A DNA stretch of 64,000 nucleotides, from contig NFUO01000467.1 of assembly GCA_002197545.1 (NCBI GenBank), positions 1-64,000 of the forward strand, read 5' to 3'. The position numbers and the translations under genes are program-made. The notes below the pieces were generated by a model. It was given only the letters and a program-made list of their open reading frames with translations, made no database searches and was not told the origin of the DNA. Shown here in pieces: positions 9,560-17,589 of the stretch (its first letter is position 1; the number at the start of each line of letters is the position of its first letter). This DNA comes from Acidobacteria subdivision 2 bacterium RH1 MAG20. GTDB lineage: Bacteria; Acidobacteriota; Terriglobia; Terriglobales; Acidobacteriaceae.

Positions 9560-10516
9560 ATGGCTATTAAAAACACACGCGTCGCCCTCATCCAGATGTC
9601 CTGCTCCCCTGACACCCAGCTCAACTTAGACAAAGCTGCAGCTCGTGTCTACGAGGCCGCTGCCCAGGGTGCCACCCTGGTCTGCCTGCCCGAGCTCTTC
9701 CGCGCTCAGTATTTCTGCCAGCGTGAGGACCACGCCCTCTTCGGCCTCGCAGAACCCATCCCCGGCCCCTCCACCGACGTCCTCACCCGCGTCTGCCGCG
9801 AGGCCAACGTCGTCCTCGTCGCCAGCCTCTTCGAGCGCCGCGCCCCCGGCCTCTACCACAACACCGCCGTCACCATCGAGCGCGACGGACGCATCGCCGA
9901 CACCTACCGCAAGATGCACATCCCCGACGACCCTCTCTATTACGAGAAGTTCTACTTCACCCCCGGCGACCTCGGCTTCAAGGCCACTTCCACGTCTGCA
10001 GGTCCTATAGGAACTTTAGTCTGCTGGGACCAGTGGTACCCCGAAGGCGCCCGCCTCACCGCCCTGCGCGGAGCCGAGACCCTCTTCTTCCCCACCGCCA
10101 TCGGCTGGCATCCGTCCGAAAAAGAAGAGTTCGGCACCGCCCAATATGAGGCCTGGCAGACCGCCCAGCGCGCCCACGCCATCGCCAACGGAGTCTTCGT
10201 CTGCGCCGTCAACCGCGTAGGCCACGAGCACGGCGACGTCAAATTCAAAGTCATCGCCGCCGACGGCAACCCCGCCACCGTCGAGCTGCACGGCCCCGGC
10301 GACCACACCCTCCACTCCGGCATCGAATTCTGGGGCGGCAGCTTCATCGCCGATCCCTTCGGCCGCATCCTTGCCCAGGCCAGCCACGACAAAGAAGAGA
10401 TCCTCATCGCCGACCTAGATCCCAAACTCGTCGAAGTCACCCGCCAGCACTGGCCCTTCCTCCGCGACCGCCGCATCGACGCCTACGAAGGCATCGCAAA
10501 ACGCTTCTTGGATTAA
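9560..10516 (+). CDS. aguB: N-carbamoylputrescine amidase
   Basis: A 318-residue nitrilase-superfamily amidohydrolase that splits N-carbamoylputrescine into putrescine, CO2 and ammonia. The catalytic triad is visible: E45 in LVCLPELF, K118 in YRKMHIPDD and C155 in LVCWDQWYPEGAR. The YYEKFYFTPGD block is typical of the AguB subgroup. Agmatine deiminase, the preceding enzyme of the pathway, is encoded 2.3 kb downstream on the same strand, which supports the assignment. It begins 9 bases after the toxin gene. Confidence 0.93.
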   Translation: MAIKNTRVALIQMSCSPDTQLNLDKAAARVYEAAAQGATLVCLPELFRAQYFCQREDHALFGLAEPIPGPSTDVLTRVCREANVVLVASLFERRAPGLYHNTAVTIERDGRIADTYRKMHIPDDPLYYEKFYFTPGDLGFKATSTSAGPIGTLVCWDQWYPEGARLTALRGAETLFFPTAIGWHPSEKEEFGTAQYEAWQTAQRAHAIANGVFVCAVNRVGHEHGDVKFKVIAADGNPATVELHGPGDHTLHSGIEFWGGSFIADPFGRILAQASHDKEEILIADLDPKLVEVTRQHWPFLRDRRIDAYEGIAKRFLD

Positions 10517-10597
10517 GAGCAAAAATTATCCCATCCAGTCTTTGTTAAAGCAAAAAATAAAGAAATAATACTTCGCCTCCGAGGATATGATTGGCGC

Positions 10598-10828
10598 ATG
10601 AAAAAGACCATGCACAAAGCGGAAGCGTATTTTCAGACTTCAGATAACGCGGATGGAACATTCTGGATTTGGGCTTATGATCCTCGTGGCGGAAAAATCA
10701 GTCTGGGGGATTGCCCGGACATTATGATCGGCCTCGATCTGGAGCCTGCGACAACGATGCAAGAGGCGGACGCACTCTCGACTTTGCTCCGTAAACACGT
10801 AAAGAACATTCGCCTCCAGTCAATGTAA
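10598..10828 (+). CDS. Small hypothetical protein
   Basis: A 76-residue frame starting MKKTMHKAEAYFQTSDNADG and containing IWAYDPRGGKISLGD. I do not recognise it. GAGG lies 12 bases before the ATG. Base composition is more AT-rich than neighbouring genes, as for the next gene, and both lie in the insert that separates aguB from aguA, so recent transfer is plausible. Confidence 0.5.
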   Translation: MKKTMHKAEAYFQTSDNADGTFWIWAYDPRGGKISLGDCPDIMIGLDLEPATTMQEADALSTLLRKHVKNIRLQSM

Positions 10829-10896
10829 GGCGGTCCGCTTTCTTTGTGTGTAAAGCAGGATTTCGATGCTACAACCGAACGTTAGGTAACGATTAC

Positions 10897-11427
10897 ATGA
10901 GAAAACCAATCGCGTTGGTGTTGGTTTCATTCCTCGGGCTTGCCATTTTTGCAAGTCCGCAAAACAAATCGGACAAATTTGCCGTATTCGTGACTGGATT
11001 AGAAGATGCCGCGCCTGTCGCGCAATCCTTGGTTAAGAAGCTGAACGAATCAAAACCATTCGAGGTGGTGGGCAAGGAAGACCCCAGCAAGGTGGTTGTG
11101 CTGATTTCCTGTATGCCGCGCAAAAAGTCTGACCCTTTTATATGCATGTATGTCTCACACTACAACGGGGCAACGTTCAAAACATTCTTGGGAGGCGGGC
11201 TTTTTTTCAGCACTAGCGCGGATGAGGTAGCAAGTAACTTCCTCGGATCGATCGCCCAAGACATCGTAGAAAGGTTCGACAGCACAAACACCGACAATTT
11301 GAGGCAAGCATTAGAAAGTTGTCTGCTTATGACCGATTCCAAGTGCAATGTGCCTGATCCGCTACAGAAGGAATTCGGCGCAAAGCAACTCACTCTTGGC
11401 CAGTATCTTTTGAAAAAGCATCAGTAA
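10897..11427 (+). CDS. Exported hypothetical protein
   Basis: A 176-residue protein with a clear signal peptide (MRKPIALVLVSFLGLAIF, cleavage near ASPQN). The mature part has one near-central SCMPRKKSDPFICMYVSHY stretch and ends with a lysine-rich tail. Two cysteine pairs could form disulfides. The ATG at 10897 is chosen because it begins the signal peptide, with AGGT upstream; the longer frame adds 17 unlikely residues. Lower GC than its surroundings. No family recognised. Confidence 0.65.
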   Translation: MRKPIALVLVSFLGLAIFASPQNKSDKFAVFVTGLEDAAPVAQSLVKKLNESKPFEVVGKEDPSKVVVLISCMPRKKSDPFICMYVSHYNGATFKTFLGGGLFFSTSADEVASNFLGSIAQDIVERFDSTNTDNLRQALESCLLMTDSKCNVPDPLQKEFGAKQLTLGQYLLKKHQ

Positions 11428-11483
11428 GTGCGATTGTCTGTTCTTCGCATGCGAAAAACGCATCCGCCGTCGCTTCTAGGTAA

Positions 11484-11540
11484 GCCAAGCCTTTAGGCTT
11501 GGCCCTCCCAAGCCCATCCACGAAAACCGGGCTTTAGCCC
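11484..11540. repeat. REP-like palindrome pair upstream of the RAYT gene
   Basis: Two short palindromes: GCCAAGCC-TTTA-GGCTTGGC (11484-11503, perfect 8-bp arms) and GGGCT-TT-AGCCC (11529-11540). They share the CTTTAG centre and lie 21-77 bases before the transposase-like gene, the normal position of REP sequences that TnpA-REP proteins recognise. Confidence 0.7.
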
Positions 11541-11560
11541 CTGGGGTATGCTTTCTCTCG

Positions 11561-12007
11561 ATGCCCACAATCCGCCAAAAGCAGAGCACCTACGCGATCA
11601 CGATCTTAACCTTCCAGCGACATCGCCACTTCCAGCGCACAGCCAACGCCGACCTCTTCATCGCAACCCTCTTCCAGCACCGCGATAAAAACCGCTTCCA
11701 ACTCCACGGCTTCGCAGTCATGCACGATCACATCCATGTCTTGATCACGCCAGCCATAAACCAATCAACGGCAAAATGCATTCAGTACATCAAGGGAGGC
11801 TACTCCTTCGCAGTCCGCCAAAAGTCCGCAGGAGAAATCTGGCATAGCGGCTATCACGAACACCGCATAAGAGACGCCGACGACTTCAAGAAGCAACTCC
11901 TCTACATTGGAAACAATCCAGCACGCAAACAGTGCGAAGATTATCCACATGTCCATACCAAATATCTCGACCGTATCGATCCCATCCCGAACTATCTGAT
12001 CTTTTAG
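11561..12007 (+). CDS. REP-associated tyrosine transposase (RAYT, Y1 HUH family)
   Basis: A 148-residue single-strand DNA transposase-like protein of the IS200/IS605 Y1 type. The HUH metal motif is HDHIHVLI (about residues 55-62) preceded by the typical HGFAVM. The C-terminal block HEHRIRDADDFKKQLLYIGN, followed by NPARKQ, is the RAYT signature. REP-like palindromes precede the gene. RAYTs are single-copy domesticated transposases thought to mobilise REP elements. The reading frame is intact. Confidence 0.88.
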   Translation: MPTIRQKQSTYAITILTFQRHRHFQRTANADLFIATLFQHRDKNRFQLHGFAVMHDHIHVLITPAINQSTAKCIQYIKGGYSFAVRQKSAGEIWHSGYHEHRIRDADDFKKQLLYIGNNPARKQCEDYPHVHTKYLDRIDPIPNYLIF

Positions 12008-12018
12008 AAGGAGTCAGA

Positions 12019-12486
12019 ATGCTACGTCGCATCTTCCTTTCCCTCGCACTCATCGCAGCACAGCCCCTCTTAGCGCAAACCACAGACCCAGCCATCCACA
12101 CCACCGCCGACCTCCACCAGCGCGAAGCCAAGCTCCTCACCGCCGCCAAGGCAAGCCCAGGCGGCGTAGCCTTCGACACCTTCGACGACTTCGGCTCCTA
12201 CAAAACCCTCCTGGTAGTCCGCGTCCACACCGGCGACGCCGAGCTCCATGAGCAATGGGCGGATCAGATGATCATCACCAGGGGAACTATCACTCTCGTT
12301 ACCGGCGGCACCATGCAGGGAGGACACACCACGGCTCCCGGAGAGACCCGCGGTTCCGGCATTCAAGGCGGAAAAGAAGTGGTCCTCCACACCGGCGACA
12401 TCGCTCACATCACCGCCAACGTCCCCCACTGGGTCAAGCTCGCACCCGGCACCACCACCACCTACCTCGTCGTCAAAGAAAAATAG
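12019..12486 (+). CDS. Exported cupin-domain protein
   Basis: A 155-residue protein with a signal peptide (MLRRIFLSLALIAAQPLLAQ) and a single cupin domain (about residues 55-150). Cupin features are the histidine-bearing strand HEQWADQMIITRGTITLV and the second motif HTGDIAHITANVPHWVKL, whose histidines could bind a metal. The start is set by AAGGAG seven bases upstream and by the signal peptide. Enzyme or binding role unknown; it acts outside the cytoplasm. Confidence 0.8.
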   Translation: MLRRIFLSLALIAAQPLLAQTTDPAIHTTADLHQREAKLLTAAKASPGGVAFDTFDDFGSYKTLLVVRVHTGDAELHEQWADQMIITRGTITLVTGGTMQGGHTTAPGETRGSGIQGGKEVVLHTGDIAHITANVPHWVKLAPGTTTTYLVVKEK

Positions 12487-12798
12487 TGGCGCCCAAAATC
12501 CGGGTGTCCCACCTTTTCTCGGTCTCATCGCGATAGGGCGGGGTATTCGCGCCATACGCGAACCGTTTTCTTTCACCCTGCTATGCCCTCGGTTGCAATC
12601 ACATCAGTCTTCCCACGTCGCTATACTTGACAATAGAGCCCTTCGGCAAGCCCCGGTATATGCCGGTAAGTCGGACCTGATTCGCTCCACTAGCAATCGA
12701 AGTCCAAGCCTAAAGTCTCTGAATGGAAGACTTTGCGCACTTTTTGACGGGGTAGGGGGTACCCACTGAGCACCGATCACAAGCCGACCGACTACCGC
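12487..12798. other. Intergenic region before aguA
   Basis: About 300 bases without a recognisable gene. A 6-bp stem TTCGCG-CCATA-CGCGAA (12546-12562) followed by CCGTTTTCTTT may be a weak terminator for the cupin gene. No convincing promoter hexamer pair was found. The last 33 bases may be coding if aguA starts at the CTG at 12766. Confidence 0.4.
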
Positions 12799-13884
12799 AT
12801 GCCCGCCGAGTGGGCTCCGCACGCCGCCACCTGGATCGCCTGGCCCCATAACGCTGAGGACTGGCCGGGAAAATTCCAGCCCATCCCCTGGGTCTACGCC
12901 GAGATCGTCCGCCATCTCTCCCAGGTCGAAGACGTCCACATCCTCGTCAACGATCTCCCTGCCGAAAACCGCGCCACCGGCCATCTCCGCCGCACCGGAG
13001 CCAATCTCGCCCGCCTCCACTTCCACCACTGGCCCACCGACCGCGTCTGGCTTCGCGACTCCGGCCCCATATTTGTAAAAAAGATGGCTGATGGCTCCGT
13101 CGAAAATCCCGCAGGCGACCTCGCCGTCACCAACTGGAAGTTCAACGCCTGGGCCAAGTACGACAACTGGCGCCGCGACGATCAGGTCCCCCAGCACGTC
13201 GCCAGGCACTACGACATCCCCCAGTTCAAGCCCGAGATCGAAGCCCCCCTTGGAGATTCCAAAGCCAAGCCCCACCGGCTCGTCTTGGAAGGCGGCAGCA
13301 TCGACACCAACGGCGCAGGCCTCCTCCTCACCACCGAAGAGTGCCTCCTCTCCAAAGTTCAGGAGCGCAACCCCGGCCTCGGCACCGAAGCCGAAACCCG
13401 CAAACACCTCGAACAAGCCTTCCGCGACTACCTCGGTATCGAAAAGGTCCTCTGGCTCCACAAAGGCTGCGCCGGCGACGACACCCACGGCCACATCGAC
13501 GACATCACCCGCTTCGTCGGCGAAAATAAAATCCTCACCTGCGTCGAGCCCAACACCCACGACGAAAACCATCTCCCTCTCGCTGAAAACCTCGATCGTC
13601 TCCGCAGCTTCCGCAACCTCGCAGGCGACCCCTTCGAGATCGTCGAACTCCCCATGCCCTCGCCCGTCGTCTTCGAAGGCCAGCGCCTCCCCGCCAGCTA
13701 CGCCAACTTCTACATCGCCAACGATCTCGTCCTAGTCCCCACCTTCAACGACTGCCACGACCGCCACGCCCTCAACATCATCGCCAGCTGCTTCCCCGAC
13801 CGCGAGGTCATCGGCATCCACGCCGTAGACCTGGTCTGGGGCCTCGGCACCCTCCACTGCCTTAGCCAACAGGAGCCCGCATGA
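12799..13884 (+). CDS. aguA: Agmatine deiminase
   Basis: A 361-residue guanidine-modifying enzyme converting agmatine to N-carbamoylputrescine and ammonia, the substrate of AguB encoded upstream. Visible motifs are MPAEWAPHAATWIAWPH, the acidic RVWLRDSGP loop, VLEGGSIDTNG, the KGCAGDDTHGHIDD segment with catalytic histidine and acids, and C354 in GTLHCLSQQEP, the nucleophile. The conserved DYR that normally comes before MPAEW is encoded upstream of this ATG. The only in-frame alternative start is a CTG at 12766, which adds 11 residues. The downstream gene starts in its stop codon. Confidence 0.92.
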   Translation: MPAEWAPHAATWIAWPHNAEDWPGKFQPIPWVYAEIVRHLSQVEDVHILVNDLPAENRATGHLRRTGANLARLHFHHWPTDRVWLRDSGPIFVKKMADGSVENPAGDLAVTNWKFNAWAKYDNWRRDDQVPQHVARHYDIPQFKPEIEAPLGDSKAKPHRLVLEGGSIDTNGAGLLLTTEECLLSKVQERNPGLGTEAETRKHLEQAFRDYLGIEKVLWLHKGCAGDDTHGHIDDITRFVGENKILTCVEPNTHDENHLPLAENLDRLRSFRNLAGDPFEIVELPMPSPVVFEGQRLPASYANFYIANDLVLVPTFNDCHDRHALNIIASCFPDREVIGIHAVDLVWGLGTLHCLSQQEPA

Positions 13885-14213
13885 GCGTACCCTGGCCACC
13901 CCCACCTGATCTGGACTCCATCCGCGAACTAGTCCGTGATGCAGACGTTGAAGGTCTCATAGAAATTCACGGTGCTCCTGCGGATGAGTACGACATGGAA
14001 GCAGAAATGCTACACACCTCAATAGCGCATCTTCAGACCGACGAGATATCTGTCGGCAAACTGTTACCGATACTCGAAACCATTTGGCGCAAGAATTTCA
14101 TTGATGATGACGCTGAACTCGCCCTTCGCCGGCCTGCCCTTGAAGGAGTCGCTCAACAGATCGTCCGCTTCTTCGGCCAAGAAGCGAAACCACAAGTTCG
14201 ACAGCAGCCATGA
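13881..14213 (+). CDS. Small hypothetical protein coupled to aguA and tadA
   Basis: A 110-residue acidic protein, probably all-helical (DLDSIRELVRDADVEGLIEI, then HGAPADEYDMEAEMLH). I do not recognise the family with certainty. It overlaps aguA by four bases (ATGA) and tadA by four bases (ATGA), so all three genes are translationally coupled. Codon use is slightly more AT-rich than in the flanking genes. The coupling supports a real protein. Confidence 0.75.
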   Translation: MSVPWPPPPDLDSIRELVRDADVEGLIEIHGAPADEYDMEAEMLHTSIAHLQTDEISVGKLLPILETIWRKNFIDDDAELALRRPALEGVAQQIVRFFGQEAKPQVRQQP

Positions 14214-15040
14214 ACGACCTCGACTACCTCCGAGCCGCCATCGCCGAAGCCCAGTCCGCCGAAGCCAACGGCGAAGTCCCAGTCGGCGCAGTCGTAGTCC
14301 ACGAAAACAAAATCATCGGCCGCGGTCAAAACCGAGTCCTCCGCGACAGCGATCCCACTGCCCACGCCGAGATCGTCGCCCTCCGCGAAGCCGCCCTCGC
14401 CCTCGCCAACTACCGCCTCGAAGACTGCACTCTCTACGCCACCCTCGAACCCTGCGCCATGTGCGCTGGCGCCATCCTCCACGCCCGCATCTCCCGCCTC
14501 GTCTATGCCGCTCCCGATCCCAAAGCCGGAGCCTGCGGCAGCGCCCTCGCCGTCATGAATCACCCCCAACTCAACCATCGAGTAGATGTTCATCCCGGTC
14601 TTCTCGCCGAAGAGTGTGGCACACTCCTTACCAACTTTTTTCGCCAGCGCCGCAAAAAGAAGACAGCCCCGCGCATCCTACAAACCGGGGAGCCGTCCAT
14701 GACAAGGAAGACGACAACAAAAAAATGGTCGGCGAAGGTAGACACCGTTTCAACCCATCCCGACGAGGGTCTCTTCAACAAGAGCGCCTCCGCTATTGCC
14801 AAAGCGTTGGCATCGAAGAAAGTTTCTCCCAAAGGCCCCGCCTCCGGCATGAGGATGTTGAACTTCTATATCAACCGCGCCGGTAAAAACCTCTCGCAGG
14901 AAAGGCACGCCGAACTGGAAAAGGCAAAAGACAAACTCTCCGCCATCATCGAAAAACAAAACTCCGAGAAACCGCATACATCGGCCAAATCTGCTACAAA
15001 AAAAGCAGCAAGTAAGAAGTCCAGCGCAAAATCGAGATAG
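14210..15040 (+). CDS. tadA: tRNA adenosine deaminase TadA fused to a DUF3175 domain
   Basis: Residues 1-155 are TadA, which deaminates the wobble adenosine of tRNA-Arg(ACG) to inosine. The zinc and catalytic residues are H52-A-E54 (PTAHAEI), C82 and C85 (LEPCAMCAGAI). Residues about 164-255 match DUF3175 (KWSAKVDTVSTHPDEGLFNK, then MRMLNFYINRAGKNLSQERH), followed by a lysine/serine/alanine-rich tail. No stop separates the parts. An internal ATG (14699, residue 164) has GGGGAG at a suitable distance, so DUF3175 may also be made on its own. A typical TadA is only about 150-170 residues. The gene starts in the stop codon of the preceding gene. Confidence 0.88.
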   Translation: MNDLDYLRAAIAEAQSAEANGEVPVGAVVVHENKIIGRGQNRVLRDSDPTAHAEIVALREAALALANYRLEDCTLYATLEPCAMCAGAILHARISRLVYAAPDPKAGACGSALAVMNHPQLNHRVDVHPGLLAEECGTLLTNFFRQRRKKKTAPRILQTGEPSMTRKTTTKKWSAKVDTVSTHPDEGLFNKSASAIAKALASKKVSPKGPASGMRMLNFYINRAGKNLSQERHAELEKAKDKLSAIIEKQNSEKPHTSAKSATKKAASKKSSAKSR

Positions 15041-15067
15041 AAATCGAAGGATTGAGGAAAAGAAATC

Positions 15068-15841
15068 ATGTCAGGTCGTCTCACAGGGAAAGTCGCCGTC
15101 ATCAGCGGATCGGGTTCAGGCATCGGGCAGGCCATCGCCATTCGTTTCGCCGGCGAAGGAGCAACTGTCGTCGTCAACTATCTCGATAAGCCCGAAGGCG
15201 CGAATGAGACTAAAGCCAAAGCCGAAGCCGCAGGCGGAAAGGCCATCACCATTCAGGGCGACGTCACCAAAACCGCCGACACACTCTCTCTCATCGAGCA
15301 GACCTACCAGCAACTCGGTCGCTGTGACATCCTCGTCAACAACGCCGGTATCGAGATCGGAGCCGACTTCTGGGACGTCACCGAGGCCCAATACGACGCC
15401 GTGCTCAACGTAAACCTTCGCGGGGCCTTCTTCCTGACCCAGGCCTTCGTTCGCCGTCTGCGCGACGCCAAACTGCCCGGCCGCGTCATCAATATCAGCT
15501 CCGTTCACGAGGACATGGTTTTTCCTCACTTCGCCACCTATTGCGCCTCCAAAGGCGCCATGCGCATGTTGATGCGTAATCTCTCTGTCGAACTCGGCCC
15601 GCTCGGCATCACCGTCAACAATATCGCTCCCGGCGCGGTCAGCACCCCCATGAACGCCAAGATGATGGCCAACAAGCCCCAGCTCGACGCCCTGCTCGCC
15701 AATATCCCCCTGGGCCGCATGGGCACGGTCGAGGACGTCTCGGCAGTGGCCCTGTTTCTCGCCTCCGACGACGGAGCCTACGTCACCGGCTCCACCTACT
15801 TCACCGACGGCGGCCTCATCCGCAACTACCACGAGCAATAA
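15068..15841 (+). CDS. Short-chain dehydrogenase/reductase (glucose-1-dehydrogenase-like)
   Basis: A 257-residue classical SDR. The nucleotide-binding motif is SGSGSGIG (13-20, serine in place of the usual first threonine), then NNAGIE, the catalytic serine in INISSVHEDM and YCASKGAM with the tyrosine and lysine. The C-terminal YVTGSTYFTDGGL is usual for the glucose-dehydrogenase group. It oxidises or reduces an alcohol or sugar with NAD(P); the substrate is not readable. GAGG lies near the ATG at 15068. Confidence 0.88.
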   Translation: MSGRLTGKVAVISGSGSGIGQAIAIRFAGEGATVVVNYLDKPEGANETKAKAEAAGGKAITIQGDVTKTADTLSLIEQTYQQLGRCDILVNNAGIEIGADFWDVTEAQYDAVLNVNLRGAFFLTQAFVRRLRDAKLPGRVINISSVHEDMVFPHFATYCASKGAMRMLMRNLSVELGPLGITVNNIAPGAVSTPMNAKMMANKPQLDALLANIPLGRMGTVEDVSAVALFLASDDGAYVTGSTYFTDGGLIRNYHEQ

Positions 15842-15886
15842 GCAGCAGGCAGGCCTCACGCAGCGCGGTAAAGGTAAAATAGAGCC

Positions 15887-16144
15887 ATGGAACTGACTGT
15901 CTACTCGGCATCATGGTGCCGCGACTGCCGCGAGGCAAAGCGTTTTCTCGCCAAACACAACATCCCCTTCACCGAGGTCGACATCGAGGAGACCCCGGGC
16001 GCTGCCGACGAAGTCCTCGAAAACGTCGGCAAGCGCGCCATCCCGCAGTTCGTCATCGACGGCAAATGGGTACAGCCTTATCGCCCTGGCCGTGGCTTCC
16101 TCCACGACGAAATGGCAACGCTCTTCGGTGTCAGCAAATCGTAA
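15887..16144 (+). CDS. Glutaredoxin-like protein
   Basis: An 85-residue thioredoxin-fold protein with redox motif C11-R-D-C14 and the cis-proline in KRAIPQFVIDG. The C-terminal YRPGRGFLHDEMATLF replaces the usual glutathione-binding GG segment, so glutathione dependence is uncertain. Probably a dithiol oxidoreductase (mycoredoxin or NrdH-like). It lies 45 bases past the SDR gene and may be cotranscribed. Confidence 0.85.
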   Translation: MELTVYSASWCRDCREAKRFLAKHNIPFTEVDIEETPGAADEVLENVGKRAIPQFVIDGKWVQPYRPGRGFLHDEMATLFGVSKS

Positions 16145-16147
16145 TCA

Positions 16148-16216
16148 CTTTTGTCATTCCGTAGCTTTTTATTTGTCATTCCGTAGCGAAGCGAAAGAAT
16201 CTGCGGTTGCAATTTC
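16148..16216. repeat. Dispersed repeat, composite copy 2 (partial plus full unit)
   Basis: A partial unit (16148-16170, CTTTTGTCATTCCGTAGC) is followed by a full unit (16171-16216) with TTTGTCATTCCGTAGCGAAG at its left and GAATCTGCGGTTGC at its right. The architecture matches the copy at 5497-5565. It lies between the glutaredoxin-like gene and purB. Confidence 0.8.
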
Positions 16217-16244
16217 CACCCGACCACGCAAGTAAGGAAATACC

Positions 16245-17549
16245 ATGATCGCCCGCTACACACGCCCAGCGATGGGCAAAATCTGGTCTGATGAAAACAA
16301 GTACCGTTGCTGGCTCACCGTCGAAACCGCAGCCTCGCAGGCCCTTGCCAAATTCGGCCTCGTCCCCCAATCCGCCGCCGACGCCATCCGCGACAAGGGC
16401 AACTTCACCGTGGCCCGCATCGACGAGATTGAGGCCGAGGTCCGCCACGATGTCATCGCTTTCACGACCACCGTCGCCGAGCACATCGACAACCCCGAGC
16501 ACTCTCGCTGGCTTCACTATGGCCTCACTAGCACCGATGTCGTCGACACCGCGCAGGCCCTCCAGCTCAAGGAAGCCTCGGCCATCATCCGCACCGGCAT
16601 CGTCGCGCTCGCCGAAGTCCTCAAGCGCCGCGCCATCGAGTTCAAGCACACTCCAATCATCGGCCGCACTCACGGCGTCCACGCGGAACCCTCCACCTTC
16701 GGTCTCAAGCTCCTCCTTTGGTACGCCGAAGTCCAGCGCAACCTCACCCGCTTTGACGCCGCCGCCGAAGACCTCCGCGTCGGCAAGCTCTCCGGAGCCG
16801 TCGGCACCTTCGGCCACCTCAAGCCCGAGCACGAAGAGGCCATATGCGCCGCGTTAGGTTTGAAGCCAGTTGCAATAGCGACCCAAGTCGTTCAGCGCGA
16901 CCTGCACGCTGCCTATATCTCGACCCTTGCGGTTCTGGTAAGCACTTTAGATAAGATCGCCACCGAAGTCCGCCATCTCCAGCGCACCGAGGTCCGCGAA
17001 GCCGAAGAGTTCTTTTCCGAGAAGCAGAAGGGCTCAAGCGCGATGCCGCACAAGCGCAACCCTATCACTTCCGAGCAGATCAGCGGCCTCGCCCGCGTCG
17101 TTCGCGCCAACGCGCAAACCGCCTTCGAGAACGTAGCTCTCTGGCACGAGCGCGACATCTCGCACTCTTCCGCTGAGCGCGTCATCCTGCCCGACTCCAC
17201 CATCCTCGCCGACTACCTGCTAGCCAAGACCGCGAACCTCATCAACAAGCTGCTCGTCTACCCCACACGCATGTTGAAGAACCTCGAGTCCACCGGCGGC
17301 CTCATCTTCTCCGGCCAGCTCCTGCTCGACCTCGCCGAATCCGGCATGTCCCGCGAAGACGCCTACCGACTCGTGCAGGGCCACGCCATGAACTCCTGGA
17401 AGAACGACCTCACCTTCCGCGATGAAGTAGCCAAAGTCCCCGAGATCACAGCCCGCCTCACTCCCGAAAAACTAGCCCGCGCCTTCGACTACACCCGCCA
17501 GCTAGCCAACGTAGACGCCATCTTCGCTCGTGTCTTAGGTCTTTCTTAG
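16245..17549 (+). CDS. purB: Adenylosuccinate lyase
   Basis: A 434-residue fumarase/aspartase-superfamily lyase acting twice in purine synthesis (SAICAR to AICAR, adenylosuccinate to AMP). Visible motifs are [15 protein letters not shown], the catalytic histidine region [10 protein letters not shown] and the signature [12 protein letters not shown] with the mobile catalytic serine loop. The ATG is preceded by AAGGAAAT. Length is normal for the short bacterial type. Confidence 0.96.
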   Translation: MIARYTRPAMGKIWSDENKYRCWLTVETAASQALAKFGLVPQSAADAIRDKGNFTVARIDEIEAEVRHDVIAFTTTVAEHIDNPEHSRWLHYGLTSTDVVDTAQALQLKEASAIIRTGIVALAEVLKRRAIEFKHTPIIGRTHGVHAEPSTFGLKLLLWYAEVQRNLTRFDAAAEDLRVGKLSGAVGTFGHLKPEHEEAICAALGLKPVAIATQVVQRDLHAAYISTLAVLVSTLDKIATEVRHLQRTEVREAEEFFSEKQKGSSAMPHKRNPITSEQISGLARVVRANAQTAFENVALWHERDISHSSAERVILPDSTILADYLLAKTANLINKLLVYPTRMLKNLESTGGLIFSGQLLLDLAESGMSREDAYRLVQGHAMNSWKNDLTFRDEVAKVPEITARLTPEKLARAFDYTRQLANVDAIFARVLGLS

Positions 17550-17589
17550 AGCTTTAAGTTTAGGGTTCATCTTGTTATGTAGGAACTCT

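Noticed and set aside
12604..13572. Open frame (322 codons) antisense to aguA
   Set aside because: Valine/glycine/aspartate-rich translation typical of the complement of a real gene; aguA is clearly coding.
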